From Rhodoferax sp. (lineage in GTDB: Bacteria; Pseudomonadota; Gammaproteobacteria; Burkholderiales; Burkholderiaceae_C): a stretch of DNA of 58,479 nucleotides. The translations under genes were made by a program, and so were the position numbers. Below are positions 35,215 through 43,667 of the stretch, in pieces. The stretch's first letter is position 1. Each line of letters begins with the position of its first letter. Under the pieces are notes generated by a model. It worked only from the letters and a program-made list of their open reading frames with translations, was not told where the DNA came from and ran no database searches. The stretch covers positions 1 to 58,479 of the forward strand of contig NZ_JANXMU010000044.1 in NCBI RefSeq assembly GCF_025354435.1. Direction: 5' to 3'.

Positions 35215-35988
35215 TCACCCCAACACAAATGGCTTCACCAGCATCCACACCGCCGTACACAGCACCATCCACGCAAATGCCGCCTGCATGCGCTTTTCCG
35301 GCAGGCGGTGGGCCACGGCCACGCCGGCGGATACGGTGAACAGGCCGCCGATGGCCAGGGGCAGGCCCATTTCCCAGTCCACCCGGTGCGCGGCGCTGTA
35401 GGTCATCAGGGCAATGATGGAGCTGGGGGCTACCAGGGCCAGCGATAGGCTTTGGGCCACGGTCTGCTTTTGGCGGAACCAGCCGGTGAAGATGGGGGTG
35501 GCGACCAGGCCGCCGCCTACGCCCAGCAGGCCCATGGCACCGCCACCCACCATGCCCACCAGGGGCATCCAGCGCAGGCTGCGCGGTGGGGGCGCAACGG
35601 CGTTGGGGCTGGCAGGGGTTTTGACCAGCAGGCGCACTGCCAGAGCCAGCAGAAACACGCTGAAGACGGTGCGCATGATTTCCGGCGCAAGGCGGGTGGC
35701 CACGTGCGCCACCACCCAGGTGGTCAGGCAGGCCAGCACGCCGATCTGCAGCGCAGTTTTTCGGGCCACGGGGTGGCGTTGGCTGTAGCGCCTCCAGGCG
35801 ATCAGCAGGTTGGGCACCATCATGACCAGGGCGGTGCCCTGCGCTACGGCCTGGTCCATGCCAAAGCCCACGGCCAGCAGCGGGATGGCGACGATGCCGC
35901 CGCCAATGCCAAACATGCCACCCAGAAAGCCGAGCGCGGCACCCAGCAGCAGCATCATCAAGAGCGCGGAAAGGGCGACATGCAGCAT
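35215..35988 (-). CDS. TSUP (TauE/SafE) family membrane transporter
   Basis: A 257-residue inner-membrane protein with about eight transmembrane segments and two copies of the family glycine-rich motif (F-L-G-G-M-F-G-I-G-G-G-I-V-A-I-P and G-L-L-G-V-G-G-G-L-V-A-T-P). The family exports sulfite, sulfoacetate or related anions. It is divergent from a LysR regulator with a 98-bp gap and is a likely target of it. Confidence 0.9.
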   Translation of the reverse strand: MLHVALSALLMMLLLGAALGFLGGMFGIGGGIVAIPLLAVGFGMDQAVAQGTALVMMVPNLLIAWRRYSQRHPVARKTALQIGVLACLTTWVVAHVATRLAPEIMRTVFSVFLLALAVRLLVKTPASPNAVAPPPRSLRWMPLVGMVGGGAMGLLGVGGGLVATPIFTGWFRQKQTVAQSLSLALVAPSSIIALMTYSAAHRVDWEMGLPLAIGGLFTVSAGVAVAHRLPEKRMQAAFAWMVLCTAVWMLVKPFVLG

Positions 35989-36086
35989 GGGGTGGATGGG
36001 CAGAGTGGGAATGTCTTGATGGTATGAGGCTCTACACCATGCATCAATGGGCCAGGATGCAATTCATTCGGTATTAATATGCACGA

Positions 36087-37010
36087 ATGAAGGACACGCC
36101 CGACCTCAACTTCTTTGCCATCCTGGCGCGCCAGCCCAGCTTGGCGGTGGCATCGCTGGAGCTAGGCGTCACGCCCCCAGCGGTGAGCCGCCGACTGGCG
36201 CAGCTAGAGCAGCGACTGGGCGTGCGCTTGCTGAACCGCACCACCCGGCGGCTGAGCCTGACGCCCGAGGGCGAACGCTACCTGGAAGAGGGCGGCCGCC
36301 TGCTGCGCGAGATTGAAGGGCTGGAGCGGTCTTTGGCCGCGGGGGCCGAGGTGCCGCACGGGGTGCTGCGCATCAACGCTACCTTTGGTTTTGGCCGACG
36401 CCATCTGTCACCGGCGATTTCCGAGTTTCGGGGGCTGTACCCCTCGGTCGAAATCGTGCTGCAACTCACCGACCGGACCCTGGATTTGACGGCCCACGCC
36501 ATGGACATCGGCATCCACTTCGGCGAGCCGCCCGACCGGCGCATCCTGGCCCGCAAGATGGCCCCCAACCGGCGCTTTCTGTGCGCTGCCCCGGCCTACC
36601 TGCAGGGGCGGACGGAGCCCGCCACGCCGCGCGACCTGCACGCGCACCAATGCATCGTCATCCGCGAGAGCAGCACGGCATTCAACAACTGGCCGCTGTC
36701 GGACGGGCAGCGCCAGGAAATGGTGAAGGTGTACGGCGGCTTGAGCACCAACTTTGGCGAGATCGCGGTGGACTGGGCGCTGGCCGGGCACGGTGTTCTG
36801 CTGCGTTCTGAATGGGACGTTGCGCCCTACCTGCGATCGGGGCAGCTACGCCGGGTGCTGCCGAGCTGGGAGGGCTCGCCGTCGGACATCTACGCCATCT
36901 ACCCCCAGCGCCACCATTTATCGTCCAAAGTGCGGCTGTTTCTGGACTTTCTGGCCGCCAAGTTTGCCGACCAACGCTCGCTGGAGGCGGCAAACACCCA
37001 GGTGTGGTGA
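36087..37010 (+). CDS. LysR family transcriptional regulator
   Basis: A 307-residue protein. HTH in S-L-A-V-A-S-L-E-L-G-V-T-P-P-A-V-S-R-R-L-A-Q-L-E, followed by L-N-R-T-T-R-R-L-S-L-T-P-E-G, which places it in the CrgA/DmlR-like subgroup. Divergent from the TSUP transporter gene. Confidence 0.9.
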   Translation: MKDTPDLNFFAILARQPSLAVASLELGVTPPAVSRRLAQLEQRLGVRLLNRTTRRLSLTPEGERYLEEGGRLLREIEGLERSLAAGAEVPHGVLRINATFGFGRRHLSPAISEFRGLYPSVEIVLQLTDRTLDLTAHAMDIGIHFGEPPDRRILARKMAPNRRFLCAAPAYLQGRTEPATPRDLHAHQCIVIRESSTAFNNWPLSDGQRQEMVKVYGGLSTNFGEIAVDWALAGHGVLLRSEWDVAPYLRSGQLRRVLPSWEGSPSDIYAIYPQRHHLSSKVRLFLDFLAAKFADQRSLEAANTQVW

Positions 37011-37013
37011 GGC

Positions 37014-37508
37014 TCAGGGCTGTTCCCGGCGTTCGGGTTGCGCTGCGTGGATGAAGACGGTGTAGGTGTCCGCCGGGTGCGCCACCTGCGCCAAATCCAG
37101 GGCATGGCCAATGGCACCCCGGTGGTAGCTGCCGTGGTTGACGATGTGAAAGAGTATTTCCAGGCCGGTCATGGACCCGTGCTGTCCATCGACGAATACA
37201 AAGGACACTCTGCGGCTTTTTTCACCGGGTGCCAGCGTGTCCACATAGCGGGCAAACCACTGGTTGGAGTCGTCGATGCGCTGGCTGAGCGCGTGGAAGT
37301 CGGGCACTACCGCGGTGTTGGTCGACAGGTGCGGTGCCGAGGCACCCAGCAGGCGCGCCTTGAACAGCTCCTCCACCCGCACCATGTGGTTGAACTGCTG
37401 CAGTGCAAACGCGTAGCCCGCAGCAAACTGCTGCACGTCGATGCGGCCCACCGCATCCAGGGCGCGCCGATCGGCCCATTGTTTGTATTGAAACGCCTCC
37501 ACCAGCAT
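37014..37508 (-). CDS. DinB family protein
   Basis: A 164-residue four-helix-bundle protein. Metal-site histidines are in F-N-H-M-V and in the C-terminal H-I-V-N-H-G-S-Y-H-R-G. DinB/YfiT-like proteins are often thiol-dependent transferases or of unknown role. Convergent with the LysR gene, only 3 bp apart. Confidence 0.85.
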   Translation of the reverse strand: MLVEAFQYKQWADRRALDAVGRIDVQQFAAGYAFALQQFNHMVRVEELFKARLLGASAPHLSTNTAVVPDFHALSQRIDDSNQWFARYVDTLAPGEKSRRVSFVFVDGQHGSMTGLEILFHIVNHGSYHRGAIGHALDLAQVAHPADTYTVFIHAAQPERREQP

Positions 37509-37552
37509 GCGATGCCCCCTAAAAAAACGGTGAATGTAACGCCCTCGGGGTC

Positions 37553-38461
37553 TCAGCCCGGCCCGGCGAGCACCAGCGCTGCTACCAGTAGCCCTACCTC
37601 GGCCAAGGCCTGGTCGCGCACCTCCTGCGCTGCCGTGGTCTCGGTCAGGTAGCTGGTCACCAGCACCGGGCTGCGGCCAGGTGGCCAGAGCACGGCGATG
37701 TCGTTGCTGCTGCCGTGGCCACCGGAACCGGTTTTGTCGGCCACGCGCCAGCCTGCGGGCAACAGGGCGCGCAGTTTGCGGTCGCCGGTTTTGCAGTCCA
37801 GCAGCCAGCGGGTGAGCTGCGCGCGGGACGCGGGCGACAGGGCATCGCCCAGCACGACCTGCTGCAGGGTGCGCAGCATGGCGGCGGGGGTGGTGGTGTC
37901 GCGCGGGTCGCCAGGCGTGGCCTGGTTCAGGTGCGGCTCTGTGCGGTCCAGCCGGGTGGCGGTGTCGCCCAGGCTGCGGGCGTAGGCGGTAAGGGCTTGC
38001 GGCCCGCCAAAGCTGTGCAGCAGCAGATTGGCGGCAGGGTTGTCGCTGACAGTAATGGCGGCTTCGCAGAGTTCGGCCACGGTCAGGGGCGGGCCACCCA
38101 CGCGTGGCTGGGTCACCGGCGCGTAGGGCACCATGTCAGCGGCTTGCACCGTGATCTGCCGGGCCAACTGCTCCTGTCCCTGGTCTACCCTGGCCAGCAC
38201 CAGCGCGGCGGCCAGAAACTTGAAGGTGCTGCACAGGGCAAAGCGCTCTGTGCCGCGGTAGGCGTATGCGGCACTGGTCTGGGTGTCCAGCACAGCCACG
38301 CCCAGGCGGCCACCGCTGGCGGTTTCGATTTGCTGCACCGCCTGCTGGAAGCGGCTGGCGCTGGCGGGTGACTGGGCCCACAGCGTGGGGGCCATGCCGC
38401 CCATGGCGACGGCAGTGGCCGCCTGGATGAGTTGGCGGCATGGCAGGTTGAAATTATGCAT
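37553..38461 (-). CDS. Class A beta-lactamase
   Basis: A 302-residue periplasmic serine hydrolase with a signal peptide ending near L-W-A-Q. Active-site motifs: C-S-T-F-K (nucleophile Ser78, Lys81; S70-T-F-K in standard numbering), S-D-N at 139-141, E-P-H-L-N with Glu175 (E166) and K-T-G at 243-245 followed by S-G-G. Cys77 is at the position of the disulfide Cys69 of some carbapenemases, but no Cys follows the K-T-G, so that bridge is absent. There is no adjacent ampR-type regulator. The ATG directly abuts a short palindromic repeat that supplies the GAGG ribosome site. Spectrum cannot be told from sequence. Confidence 0.92.
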   Translation of the reverse strand: MHNFNLPCRQLIQAATAVAMGGMAPTLWAQSPASASRFQQAVQQIETASGGRLGVAVLDTQTSAAYAYRGTERFALCSTFKFLAAALVLARVDQGQEQLARQITVQAADMVPYAPVTQPRVGGPPLTVAELCEAAITVSDNPAANLLLHSFGGPQALTAYARSLGDTATRLDRTEPHLNQATPGDPRDTTTPAAMLRTLQQVVLGDALSPASRAQLTRWLLDCKTGDRKLRALLPAGWRVADKTGSGGHGSSNDIAVLWPPGRSPVLVTSYLTETTAAQEVRDQALAEVGLLVAALVLAGPG

Positions 38462-38518
38462 AAAAAGTGCCTCTAGCGTATGCTCTATCTACGTAAGTAG
38501 CTATGAAAAGTATAGTTT
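38459..38518 (-). repeat. Short palindromic element abutting the beta-lactamase start
   Basis: The minus strand reads CATAGCTACTTACGTAG, ATAGAGCATACGCTAGAGGC and ACTTTTTATGC. The last bases contain the ATG of the beta-lactamase gene, so the element forms its 5' untranslated region. Confidence 0.75.
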
Positions 38519-38535
38519 TTGAACGGAGCCGCTAT

Positions 38536-39240
38536 TTACTTGGGCAGGCTGGGCACACCCACAAAATCGTCTAGCGACAGGCCTTTTTCTTTCAGCAAGG
38601 CTTCCAGCAGTGGCTGGAGTTTGCCCAGGCTCTCGGCCACGGTTTCGCGCACGGTGTCCACCACCACCTGGGTGCTGCGCTCGATCTCGATGTTGACTGT
38701 GTCGCCCGCCTGGATGTGGCCAAAGGTGGTGGCGCGGCGGGTTTCGGGGATCAGCCAGACCTCGAACCAACCCTCTTGGCGGTTGACTTCCGAGACGGTG
38801 AGGCTGGCACCGTTAATGGCGATGTAACCCTTGGTGAAGATGTATTTGCGAAACGCTTCGGGAATCGCGAAGCGCAGCTTGCAATTGGTATCGGTGAGCA
38901 GTACGTCGATGAGGGTGGTGCAGAAATCCACGTGGCCGGACAGCGGGTGGCCACCGATTTCGGCCCCTTCCTTGGCGGCCCGCTCCACGTTGACCTCACT
39001 GCCTGGTGCGTAGCGGCCCAAGGTAGTGATGTTCAGGCTTTGCAGCATCACGTCGAATGCGGCGGCGGTAGGCGACACGAGTTCAGTGACGGTAAGGCAC
39101 ACACCGTCGACCGACACGCTGGCACCGATGACCAGATCCTGGCAAAAGCCGGGGGGAAACACGAGGTTGAAACTGCGCATGCCGTCGCGGTCTTGCAGGG
39201 CTTTGACGGTGGCGGTGGCTTGGATGATTCCAGTAAACAT
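38536..39240 (-). CDS. ribE: Riboflavin synthase alpha subunit family
   Basis: A 234-residue protein with the two-barrel fold. Start M-F-T-G-I-I-Q, V-S-V-D-G-V-C-L-T-V in the first barrel and I-A-I-N-G-A-S-L-T-V in the second. The enzyme joins two 6,7-dimethyl-8-ribityllumazine molecules to give riboflavin. It is about 20-30 residues longer than the usual enzyme at its C-terminus and lies away from other rib genes, so it may be a second copy or a lumazine-binding relative. Confidence 0.85.
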   Translation of the reverse strand: MFTGIIQATATVKALQDRDGMRSFNLVFPPGFCQDLVIGASVSVDGVCLTVTELVSPTAAAFDVMLQSLNITTLGRYAPGSEVNVERAAKEGAEIGGHPLSGHVDFCTTLIDVLLTDTNCKLRFAIPEAFRKYIFTKGYIAINGASLTVSEVNRQEGWFEVWLIPETRRATTFGHIQAGDTVNIEIERSTQVVVDTVRETVAESLGKLQPLLEALLKEKGLSLDDFVGVPSLPK

Positions 39241-39298
39241 GGTGCGGTGCCGTGGGCAAAACCGCCATTGTCCGCTAGCTGGGGGATGGCGAGGTTCT

Positions 39299-39355
39299 GG
39301 GTATAAAAAGTGCTTCTAGCGTATGTTGTACCTGCACAAGTGGCTATGGATATGG
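39299..39355 (-). repeat. Short palindromic element (intergenic)
   Basis: Plus strand: GTATAAAAAGTGCTTCTAGC, GTATGTTGTACCTGCAC and AAGTGGCTATGGATATGG. Located between the riboflavin synthase and SufR-like genes. Confidence 0.7.
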
Positions 39356-39388
39356 AAGCAAATGGAAAAATTCGCCGCAGGGTTGCGT

Positions 39389-40048
39389 TCAGGCCGGTAT
39401 CGGCGTAATGCGGTACACGCAGCGCCGGGCATCGGCCAGCAGGTGCTGCTCGCGCACCACGCGGGCACCGGGCCCGGCCACTTCCTGGAACAAAAGCAGC
39501 TCAGACCGGCAAAACCCCTGGCAACTGCGGGCCGCCGCGCAGATGGGGCAGTGGTCTTCGACCAGCAGCCAGTCGGCGCCGTCGGGCTCGGCGCGCGCCA
39601 TGTAGCCCTCGGCGGTGCGCACAGCGGCCAGTTGCTCCAGCCGCTGTGGCAGCGTGGGGGCGGTGCAGGCCTGGGCATAGACCGCGCGGGCATCGGTTTC
39701 GCGCTGGGTGATCAGGCGCTCCAGCCCGTCCTCGCCAAACAACTGGCGGATGGAGCCGATGAGCTGCACCGTCAGCTGCGCGTGGGTGTCCGGGAAGCGC
39801 CCATAGCCTGCCTCGGTCAGCACCCAGTTCTGGCGCGGGCGGCCCGCACCGGAGACCGCTTCAAGCTGGCCTTCGACCAAGCCCGCAGCCACCAGCTTCT
39901 GCACCTGCTGGCGGGCGGCTTCACCGGTCATCTCCAGGGCCTGCGCCAGGGCGGTGGTAGAGGCCGGGCCCTTGGTTTTGATGAAGAACAGGATGCGGTC
40001 GGCCGTCGGCAGGGCTGGGTTATCAAAGATTTCACTTGTGTAATTCAT
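39389..40048 (-). CDS. SufR-like HTH regulator with C-terminal cysteine cluster
   Basis: A 219-residue regulator. The winged helix (A-S-T-T-A-L-A-Q-A-L-E-M-T-G-E-A-A-R-Q-Q-V-Q-K-L) is followed by an effector domain with Cys167, Cys170, Cys176, Cys180 and Cys210 in C-P-I-C-A-A-A-R-S-C-Q-G-F-C ... R-C-V-Y. SufR uses a similar cysteine set to hold an Fe-S cluster and represses suf genes. No suf genes are nearby; instead it is divergent from an MFS exporter gene with a palindrome in between, so it may sense redox or a drug through the cluster. Role is inference. Confidence 0.82.
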   Translation of the reverse strand: MNYTSEIFDNPALPTADRILFFIKTKGPASTTALAQALEMTGEAARQQVQKLVAAGLVEGQLEAVSGAGRPRQNWVLTEAGYGRFPDTHAQLTVQLIGSIRQLFGEDGLERLITQRETDARAVYAQACTAPTLPQRLEQLAAVRTAEGYMARAEPDGADWLLVEDHCPICAAARSCQGFCRSELLLFQEVAGPGARVVREQHLLADARRCVYRITPIPA

Positions 40049-40061
40049 GGGGTGGAATTAA

Positions 40062-40083
40062 TATCCAAGAAATTAGTTGGATA
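40062..40083. promoter_or_regulatory. Inverted repeat between the SufR-like and MFS genes
   Basis: TATCCAA at 40062-40068 and TTGGATA at 40077-40083 with an 8-bp spacer, in the 70-bp divergent promoter region. It is a likely operator of the SufR-like regulator. Confidence 0.55.
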
Positions 40084-40118
40084 ATAGCCCCATCCCCCCA
40101 CGTTGTCGAGAGCCGCCT

Positions 40119-41600
40119 ATGCCTACACCCCTGACTGTGACTGCCCCCTGGCGTGATTTGCTGCGGGGCCAGAACGGCCTGCGGGCCCTGGCCCTGACCG
40201 GCGGCGTGGCGTTGCATGCCATCAACGTGCACATCGTGACCACGGTGCTGCCGTCGGTGGTGGCGGATATTGGCGGGCTGGACTGGTATGCCTGGAACAC
40301 CACGCTGTTTGTGGTGGCGTCCATTGTGGGTGCGGCGCTGTCGGTGCGATTGCTGGCGGTGTGGGGGCCCCGCGGGGCTTGCATGGCGGCGTTGGCGTTG
40401 TTTGCCGCGGGGTCGGCGGGCTGCGCCTTGGCTGCGTCCATGCCCTGGGTGCTGGCCAGCCGCAGTGTGCAGGGCTTTGGCGGCGGCATGCTGGCGGCGC
40501 TGAGCTATGCGCTGATACGCGTGGTGTTTGCGCCACCGCTGTGGCCGCGTGCCGTGGCGCTGGTGTCGGGCATGTGGGGTGTGGCCACGTTGTGCGGCCC
40601 GGCGGTGGGCGGGCTGTTTGCCCAGGGCGGGCACTGGCGCTGGGCGTTCTGGACCCTGCTGCCGGTGGCTTTGCTGCAAGCGGTATTGGTGGCGGTGCAG
40701 TTGCGACCCACCCGTGTGGCGGCCCCTGGTGCGGGCTCGGTACCCCGCATTCCGATGGTGCAGATTGCGTTGCTGGTGGCTTCGGTCTTGGCGGTGGCGG
40801 CGGGGAGCTTGTCGGCCCAACTGGCCTTGCAGGCGCTGGGCGTGTCGGTTGGGCTGGCCCTGGGGGCGGCTGCCATTGCCTGGGAGCGGCGTGCCCCGTC
40901 GCGCCAGCTGCCTAGCTTGTTGCCGACGGGGGGCACCGCGCCGGGCACGCCGCTGGGGGCGGTGTATGCCTGCCTGGCCTTGCTGCTGGTGGGCACCACG
41001 ACCGAAATTTTTGTGCCGTACTTTTTGCAGACGCTGCAGGGTTTGGCACCGTTGACGGCGGGCTACCTGACGGCGGCAATGGCGGGCGGCTGGAGCCTGG
41101 GCTCGGTGCTGTCGTCCGGCCACAGCGGTACCCGCGCCACGGCCTTGCTGCGGGCAGGGCCGCTGCTGTGCGCGGCCAGCTTGCTGGCGTTGGCGGTGCT
41201 GGTACCTGTGGACCTGGGCCTGCCCGCAGCGGTGCACACCGCACTGTGCGCGGTGGCGCTGGCGGGTGTGGGTGCCGGGGTGGGCATCGGCTGGCCGCAC
41301 CTGCTGACGCGGGTGTTGACGCTGGCCCCGCCGGGCGAGGAGGGCGTGGTCTCGGCCGCCATCACCACGGTGCAGCTTTACGGCATGGCGCTGGGCGCCG
41401 CTGCCGCTGGGCTGGTGGTGAATGCGGCGGGCCTGACCTATCCTGGCGGCAGTGCCGGGGCCGCGTCGGCTGCGGCGTGGTTGTTTGCCAGTTTTGCGCT
41501 GGCCCCGCTGCTGGCAGGGTGGTTAGTGCACTGCATGGCCCGGCCCCGTGCGGTGGCAGCGGAGGTGACCAGGCCCGCGTGGCAGGGAAAACGGAGCTGA
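40119..41600 (+). CDS. MFS transporter, DHA2-like drug exporter
   Basis: A 493-residue membrane protein with about 14 hydrophobic segments. Family features: N-V-H-I-V-T-T-V-L-P-S-V in the first helix, R-S-V-Q-G-F-G-G-G-M-L in helix 4-5, and G-P-A-V-G-G-L-F-A-Q-G-G-H-W-R-W-A-F (antiporter motif C region). It probably exports drugs or metabolites with proton exchange. ATG 40119 (MPTPLTVTAP) is preferred over an in-frame start inside the operator at 40077. Confidence 0.85.
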   Translation: MPTPLTVTAPWRDLLRGQNGLRALALTGGVALHAINVHIVTTVLPSVVADIGGLDWYAWNTTLFVVASIVGAALSVRLLAVWGPRGACMAALALFAAGSAGCALAASMPWVLASRSVQGFGGGMLAALSYALIRVVFAPPLWPRAVALVSGMWGVATLCGPAVGGLFAQGGHWRWAFWTLLPVALLQAVLVAVQLRPTRVAAPGAGSVPRIPMVQIALLVASVLAVAAGSLSAQLALQALGVSVGLALGAAAIAWERRAPSRQLPSLLPTGGTAPGTPLGAVYACLALLLVGTTTEIFVPYFLQTLQGLAPLTAGYLTAAMAGGWSLGSVLSSGHSGTRATALLRAGPLLCAASLLALAVLVPVDLGLPAAVHTALCAVALAGVGAGVGIGWPHLLTRVLTLAPPGEEGVVSAAITTVQLYGMALGAAAAGLVVNAAGLTYPGGSAGAASAAAWLFASFALAPLLAGWLVHCMARPRAVAAEVTRPAWQGKRS

Positions 41601-41648
41601 TCCAACTGCCAGGTTGACCCGCAGACCGGCAACCGCTTTACACCTGAT

Positions 41649-41708
41649 TTTTATAAAAAAAGTGCCTATAGCGTATATTCTGCCTACACAAGTAGCTATA
41701 GATACAGG
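41649..41708 (-). repeat. Short palindromic element (intergenic)
   Basis: Plus strand: TTTATAAAAAAAGTGCCTAT, AGCGTATATTCTGCCTAC and ACAAGTAGCTATAGATACAG. Same family as 38459-38518. Confidence 0.7.
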
Positions 41709-41833
41709 AGCAACCGGATGGGCCGTTGTGGCAGGCGGTGGTAGATTCTGGGCCGCTTTCCGCTGGGTAGTCGTAAACTTGGCCTTTGCGCAACTTCCAC
41801 CGCTCTTTTCTCTCCCTGTCAACCGATACACCC

Positions 41834-42145
41834 ATGAACTCGCCCAATCTGCCCGGACTCCCCCAAGCCGCTGAACCGTCTGCTGCCGATGCCATTGCCG
41901 ATGCGCTGGACAAACACAAGCAGGTGGCCGAAGAGATCAAAGAAGTAGCCGAAGAACTGGGTGTGGTGCACGCCGTGCTGGACACCCAAATTCTCGGTGA
42001 TGCAAACCACGAAGACGTGGGCGAAGCCGTGGCCCGCACCGACGCGCTGGAAAAGCGCTTGAATGAATCGGCCAAAGTGCTGGAAGACGCGACCGAGGCG
42101 CTGGAGCAGGAGGTCAAGGCCCTGCAAGCAGGCCAAGGTTCTTAG
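41834..42145 (+). CDS. Small coiled-coil hypothetical protein
   Basis: A 103-residue protein starting MNSPNLPGLPQAAEPSAADA. After a Pro/Ala-rich start it is strongly helical and acidic with heptad-like Leu/Val/Ala spacing (H-K-Q-V-A-E-E-I-K-E-V-A-E-E-L and E-A-L-E-Q-E-V-K-A-L), so a coiled coil is likely. No known family is recognised. Its end overlaps the convergent GAF gene by 4 bp. Confidence 0.65.
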   Translation: MNSPNLPGLPQAAEPSAADAIADALDKHKQVAEEIKEVAEELGVVHAVLDTQILGDANHEDVGEAVARTDALEKRLNESAKVLEDATEALEQEVKALQAGQGS

Positions 42146-42601
42146 ACCTGCGGTAGATAAGACGGCAGCAGCTTTGCGGCATGCTGCAGCAGTTCAAACT
42201 CTGCATCTGAGATGGTCAACTCCTGCACATCGAAGTGGCACAAGGTGCCCCACAGTTCGCCAGCGCTGCCCAGCACGGGCACGCCGTGGTAGCAGACCAC
42301 GACACCCTGGTAGGGGTGGCCGTCCAGGCGGGGGGTCGCTGGCGGAGTTGGTGGTTTGAAAAACGCCGTCGCCCAAAACAAACTGGCAAAAGCTGGTGGC
42401 TAAAGGTACTTCGGCCAGAAACTCGGGGCAGATTTCGCCCAACTTGTCACACAGCAGCACATTGCGCAACATGCCGCCGTCGAGCCGGTATACCGCTGTG
42501 AAGCGGTGCGCCACGCCTGCGTTCAGGTGGTGGATGGCGGCTTCCGCGCCCTGGATTTCGAGTAAGGAGGTGAAGGCCGCGAGGCTTCTGGAGGTATGCA
42601 T
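42142..42601 (-). pseudogene. GAF-domain protein gene with a one-base frameshift
   Basis: From ATG 42601 the frame reads a GAF domain (start MHTSRSLAAFTSLLEIQGAE; then L-A-T-S-F-C-Q-F-V-L-G-D-G-V-F-Q-T-T-N-S-A-S-D) and then loses sense. The next frame continues the domain with R-L-D-G-H-P-Y-Q-G-V-V-V-C-Y-H-G-V-P-V-L-G and ends at 42142. The switch is at a run of six C on the minus strand (about 42334-42339); five C would restore one 152-residue protein. It may be a true mutation, a slippage-prone switch or a base-calling error. Confidence 0.82.
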
Positions 42602-42686
42602 GGTGCTAGGGGGTAAGGGGCTTGCAATCTGGGGGCTCAGCGGGAGGGTGCACTGTTTATGCCAGTTGCGGTACATATTCTAGATA

Positions 42687-42748
42687 TTTTGTATTAAAAG
42701 TGCCTCTAGCGCATGATCCATATACGCTAGTAGCTATCAATACAGTAG
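42687..42748 (-). repeat. Short palindromic element (intergenic)
   Basis: Minus strand: TGATAGCTACTAGCGTATA, TGGATCATGCGCTAGAGGC and ACTTTTAATAC. This is one of the best-kept copies and defines the family core. Confidence 0.75.
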
Positions 42749-42763
42749 CGGTGGCGTGCAAGC

Positions 42764-43405
42764 TTAAAACGCTGCCGCACAGTCCCAGTGCCGTGCCACG
42801 CCGGTCGCCGGGTGTTGCAACGCCAGGCTGCTGGCGTGCAGCAGCAAGCGCCCCGCCATGGCCTGCACCGTGGCCGGGGCATACAGCGCGTCGCCCAGGA
42901 TGGGGTGGCCAATGGCGGCCAAGTGCACGCGCAGTTGGTGCGATCGACCGGTGACGGGTTCCAGCTCCAGCCGGGTGCTGCCGTCCATCGTCTCCAGCAC
43001 GCGCCAGCGGGTGCAACTGGGTTTGCCATGCTCCCAGTCGATTTTGCGCAGCGGGCGGTTTGGCCAGTCCACCAGGATGGGCAGGTCGATCTGGCCGTGC
43101 TCCCCATCGGGTCGGCCCGCCACCACGGCGGTGTAGCGCTTGGCCACCTCACGGCCCGCGAAGGCGGCGTTGAGCAGGCGCTGCATGGCAATGCCGCGCG
43201 CCATGACGATCAGGCCAGAGGTGGACATGTCCAGCCGGTGCACCACCAGCGCGTCGGGGTAAGCCCGTTGGGCGCGGGCGCTCAGGCAATCTTGTTTGTC
43301 ATCCCCCCGGCCGGGCACCGAGAGCAGGCCGCTGGGCTTGTTGAATACGAGGATGTGCGCGTCGGCGTAGAGGGTGTCCAGGCCCGCAGGCTCAGAGGTT
43401 TCCAC
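42764..43405 (-). CDS. RluA family pseudouridine synthase
   Basis: A 213-residue protein with the catalytic motif H-R-L-D-M-S-T-S-G (catalytic Asp) and R-S-H-Q-L-R-V-H. It isomerises uridine in rRNA or tRNA; E. coli RluA (219 residues) is the closest in size. No S4 domain precedes it. Its 5' end overlaps the VF530 gene by 14 bp. Confidence 0.9.
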   Translation of the reverse strand: METSEPAGLDTLYADAHILVFNKPSGLLSVPGRGDDKQDCLSARAQRAYPDALVVHRLDMSTSGLIVMARGIAMQRLLNAAFAGREVAKRYTAVVAGRPDGEHGQIDLPILVDWPNRPLRKIDWEHGKPSCTRWRVLETMDGSTRLELEPVTGRSHQLRVHLAAIGHPILGDALYAPATVQAMAGRLLLHASSLALQHPATGVARHWDCAAAF

Positions 43406-43667
43406 GGCGTTGTTCGCGCTGCATGAATAAGAAAAGGCCTTCGACTTTCTCGCGTGCCCAGGAGGTTTTGCGCAGGAACTTCAGGCTGGAGGCGATGCTG
43501 GGGTCGCTGGTGAAGCAGCGGATGTTGATCTGCTGGCCCAAGCTTTCCCAGCCGTAGGCAGTAACCAGTTCGGTCAGGATGGATTCCAGGGTCAGGCCAT
43601 GCAGGGGATTGCGGGCTTGCTTTTCTGGCGGGGTGGGGGTGGGGATATCAGGGGTATCGGTGGTCAT
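43392..43667 (-). CDS. VF530 family DNA-binding-like protein (DUF2132)
   Basis: A 91-residue protein with the family core [16 protein letters not shown] and [13 protein letters not shown]. Members are small double-helix proteins of unknown role. The start overlaps the histidine kinase stop by 4 bp, so it is co-translated with it. Confidence 0.88.
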   Translation of the reverse strand: MTTDTPDIPTPTPPEKQARNPLHGLTLESILTELVTAYGWESLGQQINIRCFTSDPSIASSLKFLRKTSWAREKVEGLFLFMQREQRRGNL

